From positions 11,775 to 75,774 of the forward strand of contig JBBDYG010000106.1 of NCBI GenBank assembly GCA_040901765.1: 64,000 nucleotides of DNA, in the 5' to 3' direction. Position 1 is the first letter of the stretch; each line of letters opens with the position of its first letter. The notes below the pieces were generated by a model that did no database searches, had not been told where the DNA came from, and was given only the letters and a program-made list of their open reading frames with translations. The translations under genes and the position numbers were made by a program. The DNA comes from JBBDYG01 sp040901765 (GTDB taxonomy: Bacteria; Planctomycetota; Planctomycetia; Pirellulales; Lacipirellulaceae). This document shows, one piece after another, positions 16,048-24,986 of the stretch.

Positions 16048-19000
16048 TTGTTTGGATGCAGGCTTACGGCCGCGCTATGCTACTTGACGCTCGCGGGATC
16101 GCTAAGAGCGGCCGATCGGGACGCCGAGTTTGTCGAGGCCCTGCGTGGCCGAGGGCAGCATGAGCTGGTGCTCGAATATTTGGAACATTCGCAGTCCAGC
16201 CCGATTGTCTCCGACGAATTCAAAGGACGGATCGCGTACGAGAAGGGAATCACGCTGCTCGACCTGTCGCGACGGCTTCCTTCCGCTGAGCGCCGTACCG
16301 ACGCGCTAGACAACGCGCGGCGCGAACTGGAGGCCTTCGCCAAGGCCAATCAAGGAGCGTCTCTCGCTGCGGAAGCACAGGCTCAATTGGCTAGCGTTTT
16401 AATCGAACGGGCCAAGCAGCGGATGATTCAAGCCGAAGCGCTTCCCGCCGAGTCGAAGCAAGAGCGCGAAACATTCTTCGTTGAGGCCCGCAGTTTCATT
16501 GACGAAGCCCGAAAGCTGTTTGACACTGTCGAGAAGGCCTACGAAGCACTGCTCGAGGATCAACGGAATCTCGACCCTAAAACGCAGCAGAAGGAAATCG
16601 ACGAGCGGCTGGAGATGCGCGTCCGGCTGGCGCAGGTGCGGGTGCTGCGGGCGCGGGCCTTATACGACCTGGCGCTGACCCATCCCGCAAAATCGCCCGA
16701 CGCTCAGCAGCTTCTCGAGCAATCCGCCAAGGAATTGGGCGAGCTTTACGAGAAGTACTCGCGCTGGCCGATCGGATCGTACGCGCGTCTTTACGAAGGG
16801 CAGTGTTACCAGGCCCTCGAACAGTGGAAACTCGCCGTCGGTTGCTTTGGGGACGTTACCGGGCTGCCCGACGCGAACCCGGTCATTCGCAAGCTCATCA
16901 CGCTGGCACATGCATATCAGGCCGCGTGTTACAACGCGCAACAGCAATTCGACACAACCTTGACCCAGAGTCGTGGGTGGCTCGAGCAGTCGCAGAGCGG
17001 CGAGCGGTCTGCAGCCGAATGGGGGGCGCTGCAATTTCAGATAGCGGAGGCCGCGCGACTCAAAGCGGCGACGCTTGAGGAGCGCGATCGGCAACGGCCG
17101 CGGTTGATTAGCCAGGCGCGCGACCTCTATCGCGCCGTGTCGCGAGAGCCGGGGGAGCATCAGCGTGCGGCCCGCGTCGCACTGGCGGAACTCGGCCGTG
17201 GGGGCGATGAGTTTCCGCAGGCCAAAACTTTTGCAGAAGCCTACACGTTGGCCAAGGACGCGCTCGACTCGATGAACGTGGCAAAGCTGGCCGCACAGAT
17301 TGCCGCCGAAAACAACCCCGATGCCCTATCGAGTTTGGAACAACAGGCAACGGATGGCCAGGCCGAGGCCAGACTCAACTTGCGACTTGCGCTTCAGTTG
17401 GTCGACGACCAGACAGAACTGACGCAGCTCAACGAAGTTCGTTACTTGCTGAGTTGGCTGCTGTGGGAGCAAGAGGAGTATTTGCAGGCGGCGGCGCTTG
17501 CCAGTTTTGTCGCCACCCGGTATCCGGATGACCCGTCGGGCGCCGCGGCGGCGAAGATCGCGCTGGCGAGCTTCGATCGGCTGCGAGCCGCGGACGAGAA
17601 CGACGCCTTCGCCGCGGCACAACTGGTGCAAATCGCTCAGTTCATTGCCGAGCATTGGCCGACCAGCGACACGGCCGAAGTGGCTTTCAACATGCTTCTG
17701 AACTCTGCTCTGCAAGAGGACCGCCTCGCGGAGGCAGAGGCACTCGTGAGCCAGATCGCGGAGGAGCGCCGACCGCTGTTTGAACTGAAGTTAGCCAATG
17801 CGATGTGGGAGCGCCAGCTTCGCGCGGGAAGCGACGATTCTCAAGCCCAAGAGCGTGAAGCGGCGCTCAAGCTGCTCGATAGTGGATTTGCGAAGCTGCG
17901 GAATGAGCGACCGATTACGCCGACCCTCGCCACGGCTGGACTGTATCTGGCGCAGGCCTACTTGGATCAGGCCCGATACCAGGACGCGATCGCGTTGCTG
18001 GAAGACACAGAAGTGGGGCCGCTTCAACTTCTCTCGAGCGACAACGAGGTCGCAAGCCGCCCGGCGTACGCAGTGGAAGCCCACAAGGCGGCGCTAAGGG
18101 CGTATGTGTCGTTAACTCCACCGCAAAGTGAGAAGGCCTTGGCCGAGATGGCAGCCCTGGAGCGCGCCGTTGAGCAGCTTGGTGGCGATGGGGATGGCGA
18201 TCGGCTGACGCGGATTTACGTCAGCCTGGGCCTGCAGCTTCAACGGCAGATCGAGAGCTTTCTCGCGGCCGGCAAACGCCAGGAGGCCGACGCGCTAGTC
18301 GCCGCCTTTGCGACCTTTCTGGACAAGCTGAACGAACGCCGCGACGCGCTTGATTGGGCGACGACGCAGTGGATCAGTCAGACCTATTTTAATCTGGCCG
18401 AAGGCCTGGGCGACGCGGAGGCCGATGGCCAGCAGCGCCGCCAGTTCTACGAACGGGCACGCGATGGTTTTGCGGCCATGATTGCGGCGGCCGAATCGGA
18501 TGCGAGCCTTCCGCCCAGTGAGAATTCGCTCCTCGCGGCGCGGTTACAGCACGCGCAAAGCCTGCGCCAGTTGGGGGAGTTTTCGGCGGCGATCGATGCC
18601 TTCACGGCGATCCTCCGCGCGCGGGAGACCATGCTCGACGTGCAGACGGCCGCCGCCGAGACATATCGGGAATGGGGTGTTGCGGAGAAGTCGCCCGCTC
18701 GATTGGAGAACTCGATCTTCGGCGGCCGCCGCGTGCCAAGCACCGGCCAGAATCGAATTTGGGGTTGGCTGAAGCTGGCCCAAATCGCCGCCAAAGCCGC
18801 CCGCAGCGACCCGAAGTATAAAGACATGTTCTTTGAGGCGCGGCTGAACGTCGCCGAGGTTCGCTTTCTTGCTGCGATGCAGGCTCAAGGCGCCGAGCGC
18901 AAGAACCAACTCGACAAAGCCAAGCAAAACATCCGCTCGATGGTGCAGCTATACCCCGACCTGGGCGGCGAAACCCTTCGCCCGAAGTACGACGCGTTGC

Positions 19001-19074
19001 TCAAGAATATCCAGCGCGAAGCGGGTGAGGTTTCACCAGCCGGTCTTAACGAATTCCAATCAACTTCCACGTAA
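16048..19074 (+). CDS. Large secreted tetratricopeptide-repeat protein
   Basis: The ~1008-residue protein is made almost entirely of helical TPR-like units, such as FEARLNVAEVRFLAAM and YLAQAYLDQARYQDAIALLED. With the TTG start at 16048 it begins with a textbook signal peptide (FGCRLTAALCYLTLAGSLRAA, cleaved before D), so it is probably periplasmic. The frame is open back to 15796 with ATG at 15961 and GTG at 16003, but that part is encoded by the palindromic repeat and spoils the signal peptide. No clear ribosome site supports any of the starts. It opens a plus-strand cluster with a second TPR protein and an ExbB/ExbD system, for which it may be the periplasmic partner. Confidence 0.75.
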   Translation: MFGCRLTAALCYLTLAGSLRAADRDAEFVEALRGRGQHELVLEYLEHSQSSPIVSDEFKGRIAYEKGITLLDLSRRLPSAERRTDALDNARRELEAFAKANQGASLAAEAQAQLASVLIERAKQRMIQAEALPAESKQERETFFVEARSFIDEARKLFDTVEKAYEALLEDQRNLDPKTQQKEIDERLEMRVRLAQVRVLRARALYDLALTHPAKSPDAQQLLEQSAKELGELYEKYSRWPIGSYARLYEGQCYQALEQWKLAVGCFGDVTGLPDANPVIRKLITLAHAYQAACYNAQQQFDTTLTQSRGWLEQSQSGERSAAEWGALQFQIAEAARLKAATLEERDRQRPRLISQARDLYRAVSREPGEHQRAARVALAELGRGGDEFPQAKTFAEAYTLAKDALDSMNVAKLAAQIAAENNPDALSSLEQQATDGQAEARLNLRLALQLVDDQTELTQLNEVRYLLSWLLWEQEEYLQAAALASFVATRYPDDPSGAAAAKIALASFDRLRAADENDAFAAAQLVQIAQFIAEHWPTSDTAEVAFNMLLNSALQEDRLAEAEALVSQIAEERRPLFELKLANAMWERQLRAGSDDSQAQEREAALKLLDSGFAKLRNERPITPTLATAGLYLAQAYLDQARYQDAIALLEDTEVGPLQLLSSDNEVASRPAYAVEAHKAALRAYVSLTPPQSEKALAEMAALERAVEQLGGDGDGDRLTRIYVSLGLQLQRQIESFLAAGKRQEADALVAAFATFLDKLNERRDALDWATTQWISQTYFNLAEGLGDAEADGQQRRQFYERARDGFAAMIAAAESDASLPPSENSLLAARLQHAQSLRQLGEFSAAIDAFTAILRARETMLDVQTAAAETYREWGVAEKSPARLENSIFGGRRVPSTGQNRIWGWLKLAQIAAKAARSDPKYKDMFFEARLNVAEVRFLAAMQAQGAERKNQLDKAKQNIRSMVQLYPDLGGETLRPKYDALLKNIQREAGEVSPAGLNEFQSTST

Positions 19075-19084
19075 AAAAATAACG

Positions 19085-20164
19085 ATGAAATTAGATCGCA
19101 ATCGTTCGCTACGCGCTCCGCTCCGAAGACGGAGTTTACCCGCCGCGGTGGGCGTCGCGGCTAACGTTTTACTTCTGTTGATTATTGGTTCGTCGGCGCA
19201 TGCGCAAAACGACCGCATTCGCTTGTGGTCGGGGAACGAGACGGGCGAGATCACGAAGACCACGCCGCTGGAGGTTACCATCGAACGTGGCTCGGCGAGC
19301 AAGACCATACCGGTCAGCGAGATTCGCAGCATTGTCCTTGGCGGGGAGCCCTCGGAACTAACCCAAGCCCGCGTGAACGCCGACAACGGCGGATTCCAGC
19401 CCGCGATGGCCGCGCTGGAGAAAATCGACCTCGCCCAGGTGACGAACGAACTAATCCGGCAAGATATCGAGTTCTACAAAGCGTACATCGCCGCGAAACA
19501 AGCACTGTTGGGCGAACGGCCCGTGGCCGAAGCGGGCCGAGAGATGTACGCCTTCGTCAACAGTGCCAAAGAGAGCTATCACTTCTTGCAAGCGACGGAG
19601 ATTTTGGGCGACCTGCTCGTAGCGTCTGGAAAATACAGCGATGCCCAGAGGCAGTACGACACGCTCGCCAAGACCCCCTGGCCCAGTTACAAGATGCGGG
19701 CGGCGGTTCTAACGGGCCGCGCGCTGCAGGCCGAGAAGAAACACGCCGAGGCACTCCAGCAATTCAACGCGGCGCTTAGCCTTAAAGACGACTCCGAAGA
19801 GGGCAAACGCCAAGCACTTGCCGCGCAGCTTGGCAAATCGGTGAGCCTGTCGGCCACCGGCAAGGTCGAGGAAGGGGTAAAGATCGTCGAGGAGGTGATT
19901 TCGCAGGCCAACCCCGAGGATAAAGAGCTGAACGCGCGGGCTTACAACGCGCTGGGCAACTGCTACGAGCAAGCCGAGCAGATTAAGCCCGCGCTGTTTG
20001 CGTATCTGCACACCGATTTGCTATACAGCGGCGTCCCGGAGGCGCATGCGGAAGCGCTCTCCCGGCTGGCCGGGCTGTGGGAGAAAATCGGCCAGCCGAC
20101 CCAAGCCCGCCAGGCCCGCGAGACACTCGAAGAACGATACGCCTCCACTCGCTGGGCGAAGTGA
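19085..20164 (+). CDS. Secreted TPR protein
   Basis: The 359-residue protein starts MKLDRNRSLRAPLRRRSLP, a long basic n-region, followed by a hydrophobic stretch AAVGVAANVLLLLIIGSSAHAQ that looks like a signal peptide cleaved after AHA. The next ~60 residues form a beta-rich segment (NDRIRLWSGNETGEITKTTP), and the rest is TPR-like (EILGDLLVASGKYSDAQRQYDTLA, ARAYNALGNCYEQAEQIKPALFAYLHTDLLY). ATG 19085 lies 10 bases after the upstream TPR gene stop, so the two are coupled. It probably acts in the periplasm with the ExbB/ExbD proteins encoded next; the role is unknown. Confidence 0.85.
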   Translation: MKLDRNRSLRAPLRRRSLPAAVGVAANVLLLLIIGSSAHAQNDRIRLWSGNETGEITKTTPLEVTIERGSASKTIPVSEIRSIVLGGEPSELTQARVNADNGGFQPAMAALEKIDLAQVTNELIRQDIEFYKAYIAAKQALLGERPVAEAGREMYAFVNSAKESYHFLQATEILGDLLVASGKYSDAQRQYDTLAKTPWPSYKMRAAVLTGRALQAEKKHAEALQQFNAALSLKDDSEEGKRQALAAQLGKSVSLSATGKVEEGVKIVEEVISQANPEDKELNARAYNALGNCYEQAEQIKPALFAYLHTDLLYSGVPEAHAEALSRLAGLWEKIGQPTQARQARETLEERYASTRWAK

Positions 20165-20262
20165 AGTTTCCGGCTACCTTTGCTTGCTCATGCCGCGCTA
20201 GCTAGACTGATACATCCGCACCGACTAATTCGATTCAAACCACACGATTCGAGACTCTCGAA

Positions 20263-21147
20263 ATGAATGCGATCCTGATGGCCGTGAGAAATGGGCTTGC
20301 CGCTCGGCGGACGGTTCTGATGGTCCTCTTCGGCGGCGCGCTGGTCGTCGCACTTGTTGGACTTTCATCGTCGTCGATCGCGGAGGAAGCGGAGGAAGCG
20401 GAGGAAGCAGAGGTTGTCGAGGAAGTCGAAGAGCCTGAAGCCGCTCCGGCCGCGCCAGCGCCGACCGCTGCATCGACCGACTCGGCTGAAACCGCTCCGC
20501 CGGCCAAGCAGACTTACCTCCAATGGTTCTATGGCGCACTCGGATTTCGGTACACGGTCATCTTCCTGGCGCTCTCCTTCACGTTCGTAGCGCTGTTCGT
20601 GATGAATGTTCTGGCGGCTCGGCGGGAGAACATCCTCCCGCCCGATCTGATTCAGGCCTTTGAAGCGCACCTCGACGCGAAGCAATACCAGGAAGCCTAC
20701 GAGCTGGCCCGCAACGACGACTCGTTCCTCGGCAAGGTACTCTCCGCGGGGCTGGCGAAGGTCTCGACCAGCTACAGCGAAGCGGTGGAAGCGATGCAGG
20801 AGGTGGGCGAAGACGAGAACATGAAACTGGAACAACGGCTAGGCTACCTGGCATTGATCGGAACCATCGGCCCGATGTTTGGGTTGCTGGGCACGGTGGA
20901 CGGCATGGTGCAATCGTTTACGGTCATCGCCGAAGCCGTCACCGCGCCCAAGCCGTCGGAGTTGGCCCAGGGCATTTCCAAAGCACTGGTGACGACGTTG
21001 GTCGGACTTTGGATTGCAATACCGGCAATTGCGGTGCATCACATCCTGAAAAACCGCATCGCCCGGTTGGTGCTGGAAGTCGGCATCGTGAGCGAAGGCC
21101 TAATGAGCCGCTTCCAACACATGGGCGGGAAGAAGCCCAATCCTTAA
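20263..21147 (+). CDS. MotA/TolQ/ExbB proton channel family protein
   Basis: The 294-residue protein has an N-terminal membrane segment, an acidic then Ala/Pro-rich linker (SIAEEAEEAEEAEVVEEVEE, encoded by a GCGGAGGAA-like tandem repeat at 20381-20412), and the ExbB core. The core shows the membrane helix FRYTVIFLALSFTFVALFVM, a cytoplasmic helical domain and the conserved GYLALIGTIGPMFGLLGTVDGMVQSF, followed by the last helix TTLVGLWIAIPAIAV. ExbB/TolQ proteins form proton-driven motors with ExbD/TolR. Two ExbD genes follow directly and two TPR genes precede it. Confidence 0.92.
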   Translation: MNAILMAVRNGLAARRTVLMVLFGGALVVALVGLSSSSIAEEAEEAEEAEVVEEVEEPEAAPAAPAPTAASTDSAETAPPAKQTYLQWFYGALGFRYTVIFLALSFTFVALFVMNVLAARRENILPPDLIQAFEAHLDAKQYQEAYELARNDDSFLGKVLSAGLAKVSTSYSEAVEAMQEVGEDENMKLEQRLGYLALIGTIGPMFGLLGTVDGMVQSFTVIAEAVTAPKPSELAQGISKALVTTLVGLWIAIPAIAVHHILKNRIARLVLEVGIVSEGLMSRFQHMGGKKPNP

Positions 21148-21156
21148 GGGGCTGGT

Positions 21157-21237
21157 GGCTATCGGCTGTCGGCTATCGGCCAGAAACTGTGCGGCGTTCC
21201 TTCTGGCCGATAGCTGACAGCCGACAGCCCGACAGCC
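21157..21237. repeat. Palindromic repeat family A (GGCTATCGGCCAGAA...TTCTGGCCGATAGC), copy 1
   Basis: The arms GGCTGTCGGCTATCGGCCAG and TTCTGGCCGATAGCTGACAG flank a short loop. Related copies are at 29726-29798 and 60097-60175. It fills nearly the whole space between the exbB and exbD genes and would form a strong hairpin in their common transcript. Confidence 0.85.
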
Positions 21238-21245
21238 AAGCAACC

Positions 21246-21707
21246 ATGCGTCTCACTCGCAATATTCGCCGATGGCCCGAAACGCAGGGCGACATGACGC
21301 CCATGATCGACATGGTGTTTCAACTCATTGCGTTTTTTATGGTCGCGCTTAACTTCGCCGACGTTGAGCAAGAACAGAGCATCAATCTGCCGTCGAGCGA
21401 GTTGGCCAAGCCTCCCGACGTGGCCTATGAAGAGCCTCTGACCGTTCAGATAACCAGAGAGGAGACGGTGTTGTTTGGCGGCGAGGAGATGCCACCGGAG
21501 CAGTTGCTATCCGCGATGCGGCGCGAGGCGCAATTCATGCAGACTTACGATAAGAAGGTCTCCGACGCCACGGTGGTGATCCGTGCCGATGAGTCGGTGA
21601 AAACTGGCATCGTGCAGCGGGTGATTGAGATTTGTCAGGAGGTGCAGTTCGAGAAATTCGCTCTCCGCAGCCGCCAAAGCGACGAATCGACGTTGATCGG
21701 GCCCTAA
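21246..21707 (+). CDS. ExbD/TolR family biopolymer transport protein (first)
   Basis: The 153-residue protein has a short cytoplasmic N-terminus (MRLTRNIRRWPETQGDMTP), a single membrane helix MIDMVFQLIAFFMVALNF with the proton-relay Asp in MTPMIDMVFQ, and a periplasmic domain. This is the ExbD/TolR plan, where the Asp carries protons through the ExbB ring. ATG 21246 directly follows the palindromic repeat; the open frame further upstream overlaps the previous gene and repeat and is ignored. Confidence 0.9.
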   Translation: MRLTRNIRRWPETQGDMTPMIDMVFQLIAFFMVALNFADVEQEQSINLPSSELAKPPDVAYEEPLTVQITREETVLFGGEEMPPEQLLSAMRREAQFMQTYDKKVSDATVVIRADESVKTGIVQRVIEICQEVQFEKFALRSRQSDESTLIGP

Positions 21708-21718
21708 GCAAAAGTTGC

Positions 21719-21790
21719 AACCGCTAATTGACGCTAATGTTCGCTGATGGGAATGCTATTAGCGTCCCATTAGCGTTCATCAGCGGTTTT
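21719..21790. repeat. Palindromic repeat family D (AACCGCTAATNGACGCTAAT), copy 1
   Basis: The left part AACCGCTAATTGACGCTAAT faces the right part ATTAGCGTTCATCAGCGGTT. A longer relative is at 41976-42109. It lies between the two exbD genes, so both spacers of the exb cluster hold unrelated palindromes. Confidence 0.8.
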
Positions 21791-21807
21791 CTTATTTCCG
21801 TGAAATT

Positions 21808-22296
21808 ATGAAAATTCGCCATACCGGCAGCGACGATAAGATCGAGCTACAGATGACGCCGATGATCGACATCATCTTTCAGTTGCTCGTGTTCTTCATC
21901 ATGTCGTTCAAAATCATTCTGCCGGAGGGAGATTTCAACATCCGCATGCCGGCCGCGGCGGATATGCGCACCTCCGTTCCTTCGGAAACTCCAACGCTGC
22001 GGCTGCGGCTGCGCGCCGACGCCGACGGGAATCTGGCCGGCGTGTTCCTGGGCGATCAGGCACTGGGCAACGCGCCGGGGGTGTTCGGGCAAGTCCATGC
22101 GCAAATCCGTTCGCTCGTGGGGGACGCCAGCGGCCCCGGCACAGCCAGCGATCAAGAAGTCGAGATCGAAGCCGACTATAACCTGAAGTACGCCAACACG
22201 ATTCGCGCCATCACGGCGATTTCGGGCTACATTGAGAATGGCCAGCGGCATCAACTCATCGAAAAAGTTCGATTTGCGCCGCCGCGCGAGGAGTAA
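21808..22296 (+). CDS. ExbD/TolR family biopolymer transport protein (second)
   Basis: The 162-residue protein again has the ExbD plan: MKIRHTGSDDKIELQMTPMI followed by DIIFQLLVFFIMSFKIIL with the conserved Asp, and a periplasmic domain that includes FNIRMPAA, LRLRLRADADGNLAGVFLGD and the final IRAITAISGYIENGQ. Two different ExbD paralogues after one ExbB is a recurring planctomycete arrangement and suggests a hetero-oligomeric stator. The stop is 16 bases before the sulfatase start. Confidence 0.9.
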   Translation: MKIRHTGSDDKIELQMTPMIDIIFQLLVFFIMSFKIILPEGDFNIRMPAAADMRTSVPSETPTLRLRLRADADGNLAGVFLGDQALGNAPGVFGQVHAQIRSLVGDASGPGTASDQEVEIEADYNLKYANTIRAITAISGYIENGQRHQLIEKVRFAPPREE

Positions 22297-22312
22297 ACGT
22301 GCGAACGTTCCG

Positions 22313-23689
22313 ATGATGACGCGTTGGCTTTTTTCACTGTTGATTGTCGCCGTATGCGCGGTCTCGCGGGCCATCGCCAGCGATCCGCCGAATGTGGTAC
22401 TGATCATAACCGATGACCAGGCCTGGACCGACTACGGGTTCATGGGGCATCAGCGGATTGAGACGCCGAACCTCGATCGGCTCGCGGCACGCAGCGCGGT
22501 ATTCACACGGGGTTACGTTCCCACCGCTTTGTGCCGCCCTTCCCTGGCGACAATCGTTACGGGCCTGTATCCGCATCAGCACCGCATCTGCGGCAACGAT
22601 CCTTCCCGCGCGCTCGCGCCGCCCAACTCACCGCAGTATGCGGAGCTTCGTTCGCAGATGATCCGTCGTATAGACGATCTGCCAACGTTGCCCAAGTTGC
22701 TCGCGGAGCGCGGCTATCTAAGCCATCAGTCGGGCAAGTGGTGGGAAGGTTCTTTCAAGCGGGGCGGCTTTACGCACGGGATGACGCGCGGCTTTCCCGA
22801 GGCCGGAGGCCGGCACGGCGACGATGGCCTGCGAATCGGACGCGAAGGAATGACGCCGATCTTTGAGTTCATCGACGATGCGACGAGTCAGCGCAAGCCG
22901 TTCTTCGTGTGGTACGCCCCGTTCCTGCCACATAAACCGCACAATCCGCCGGCGCGGCTCGTTGAAAAGTATCAGCGAATGGTCGATTCGCGCTTCGTCG
23001 CACGCTATTACGCGATGTGCGAGTGGTTCGACGAAACGTGCGGCGAGCTTCTAACTCACTTGGAACAGCAAGGAATCGCGGACAACACGTTGATCGTGTA
23101 CATCGGCGACAACGGCTGGATCCAGAACCGTACCGCTGCCGGATTCGCGCCGCGGTCGAAACTATCGCCGAATGAAGCGGGCATTCGCCAACCGATTTTA
23201 CTAAGTTGGCCGGGGGTGATTCCGCCCGGACGGCGCGATGAGTTGGTGAGCAGCATCGATCTGGCCCCCACGATCCTGAGCGCGGCGGGGGCCACAATCC
23301 CCGATGGCCTGCCGGGCATCAACTTGCTCCCCGTCGTGCGCGATGGCAAGCCGTTGGGCCGCGACACTATTTTCGGAGAAGGCTACACACACGATGTTCC
23401 CGACCTCGACAACCCGGCAGAGTCGCTGCAATTCCGCTGGGCGATCGAGGGGCCGTGGAAGCTGCTGCTGACTTACGACAACGCGATTGATAAACGTGTC
23501 GTCGGCGATTCTGGCGTGGAAATGCGGCCGCAATTATTCGAGCTATCGAATGACCTGCACGAAACGAAGAACGTCGCCGCGCAGAATCCGGAGGTGGTCG
23601 CCCGCCTGGCAAAGAAGATTGCCGCCTGGTGGCCACTTGCCAGCCGCGACGCAATTACGCAGTGGACCGAGGCGCGGGAGGGGAAGTAG
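22313..23689 (+). CDS. Secreted sulfatase-family hydrolase
   Basis: The 458-residue protein has a signal peptide (MMTRWLFSLLIVAVCAVSRAIA) and the sulfatase N-terminal motif VLIITDDQAWTDYG with metal-binding Asp residues. The active-site region is TALCRPSLATIVTGLYPHQH, where Cys would be converted to formylglycine; the classical CxPSR has Leu in place of Arg. A second metal segment YIGDNGW and the lysine in GKWWEG are also visible. Planctomycetes use such enzymes on sulfated polysaccharides; the substrate here is unknown. It is placed directly after the ExbD genes and may share their transcript. ATG 22313 is chosen to start the signal peptide. Confidence 0.88.
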   Translation: MMTRWLFSLLIVAVCAVSRAIASDPPNVVLIITDDQAWTDYGFMGHQRIETPNLDRLAARSAVFTRGYVPTALCRPSLATIVTGLYPHQHRICGNDPSRALAPPNSPQYAELRSQMIRRIDDLPTLPKLLAERGYLSHQSGKWWEGSFKRGGFTHGMTRGFPEAGGRHGDDGLRIGREGMTPIFEFIDDATSQRKPFFVWYAPFLPHKPHNPPARLVEKYQRMVDSRFVARYYAMCEWFDETCGELLTHLEQQGIADNTLIVYIGDNGWIQNRTAAGFAPRSKLSPNEAGIRQPILLSWPGVIPPGRRDELVSSIDLAPTILSAAGATIPDGLPGINLLPVVRDGKPLGRDTIFGEGYTHDVPDLDNPAESLQFRWAIEGPWKLLLTYDNAIDKRVVGDSGVEMRPQLFELSNDLHETKNVAAQNPEVVARLAKKIAAWWPLASRDAITQWTEAREGK

Positions 23690-23709
23690 AATGGTCCAGA
23701 AGTTTATCC

Positions 23710-23783
23710 GCGCCCGTAGCTCAGCTGGATAGAGCAGCGGATTTCTAATCCGCAGGCCGCAGGTTCGAGTCCTGCCGGGCGTA
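23710..23783 (+). tRNA. tRNA-Arg (anticodon UCU)
   Basis: The 74-base cloverleaf is complete: acceptor GCGCCCG pairs with CGGGCGT, the D-arm AGCTCAGCTGGATAGAGC is normal, the anticodon stem GCGGA/TCCGC closes the loop TTTCTAA giving anticodon TCT, and the T-arm contains GGTTCGAGTCC. The discriminator base is A and CCA is not encoded. It reads AGA codons. Confidence 0.95.
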
Positions 23784-23942
23784 CTTTTTAAAATCCCGGC
23801 TTCGAGGGTCACTGGCAGATTCTTCCAAGCCGCAAAGCAAGCGGTTTGCATAGATGTCTCAACTATCGCTTTAGTTTGAGAGCACGTTCCGCGTAGAGTG
23901 GGACGCACTGGTTTTTTAAAGTTCGCGATCGCGGAGCGACTG

Positions 23943-24890
23943 ATGACTCTAATTCTTGCCATGCGAACCCCGGCGTGGTGCGCAATCGCTTCGGACCGGA
24001 TGCTGTCGGAGCCAGGAGGACGTACTCGCAAGGTCAATGCCGTCAAAATAGTGCAGTACTTCAACGACATGATATTTGGCTATACCGGTATCGCCAGGAT
24101 GATGAATCCACAGGGGCGAGTGATTGATACTGCGTTATTTCTGTCGGAGGTACTCTCATGCGTTGGACCGCGATCTGTGACCAAGGCACTGGAGGCAGTT
24201 CAAGCTAATGCAAAGCAATCTCTTGATCGGCTGTACAAGGCACATCCTAGTTTGCCGAATCAACCGCTGGCATTTTTGGGTGTAGGATGGGAGCGAGATG
24301 AGAATGATAGCTCTCAAATCAGCGGTTCTTTTGCGGCAACAATAAGCAATTTTGTGTCGGCTGATGGAACAAGCTTAGACCAGAGCAATCCGAGCAGTGA
24401 CTTCTACACAATAATTGAGCGCGTTCCGCCGAGGCCACCTGAAATCGGATCCGATAAGGATTTTTTCAGCCTCTCCAGGATTGGTTGTCAGCAGTCCGCC
24501 GAAGAAATACAAACGCTGGTTGAAAACACCCTTAAGTCGTTAGATGCGCGGGCCGCAGGGATCGATATCGTTGATCTGATGAAGCAGTCAATCCGCGCAA
24601 CGTCAAAGCGGTTGAAGAATAAGTACGTAGGTGCGGACGTACTTGCGGCAATTCTGCCTAAAAGTGCTCCGCTGGCGGACTATGTCGCGTCCATTGGGCC
24701 GCAAGGGAAGGTGGGTGTGTTCTTCAATAATTTCCCGCCAGGTACCGAATTCACTACTAGCTATGACGAATGCCCAACCTTCTTCAGGTTTCACCCCGGA
24801 CGCGATGACGCGGTCTATCATGCCCCTCATGTGGTAGCGACTCACTTCGCAAATTTTGGATGTTTGGTCACCGCCTGGCTTTGCGTTTGA
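23943..24890 (+). CDS. Hypothetical protein, possible Ntn-hydrolase (proteasome-like fold)
   Basis: The 315-residue protein starts MTLILAMRTPAWCAIASDRM, resembling the N-terminus of proteasome-type Ntn hydrolases: if Met is removed, Thr becomes residue 1, an Asp falls at position 17 (ASD), and a Lys lies at 34 (VKIVQY), close to the Thr1-Asp17-Lys33 set. The following FGYTGIAR fits the next strand. No specific family is recognised and the C-terminal half is unfamiliar. ATG 23943 is chosen because it exposes the Thr; an upstream start at 23898 adds 15 residues. The gene stands alone 160 bases behind tRNA-Arg, and its codon usage looks less GC-rich than its neighbours, so it may be acquired DNA. 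Confidence 0.6.
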   Translation: MTLILAMRTPAWCAIASDRMLSEPGGRTRKVNAVKIVQYFNDMIFGYTGIARMMNPQGRVIDTALFLSEVLSCVGPRSVTKALEAVQANAKQSLDRLYKAHPSLPNQPLAFLGVGWERDENDSSQISGSFAATISNFVSADGTSLDQSNPSSDFYTIIERVPPRPPEIGSDKDFFSLSRIGCQQSAEEIQTLVENTLKSLDARAAGIDIVDLMKQSIRATSKRLKNKYVGADVLAAILPKSAPLADYVASIGPQGKVGVFFNNFPPGTEFTTSYDECPTFFRFHPGRDDAVYHAPHVVATHFANFGCLVTAWLCV

Positions 24891-24986
24891 CCTCGAGGGG
24901 CGCGTCAAACTTGATAACGGCGGGCATGTTGTCGTGCTCGCCGGGGCAGAAATTACTCGAAAGGGAACGAAGCGATCAGGACGCCG

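Noticed and set aside
20381..20412. Tandem repeat GCGGAGGAA as a possible regulatory or phase-variable tract
   Set aside because: Its 9-base period is in frame and encodes an acidic linker of the ExbB-like protein, so slippage would not shift the frame.
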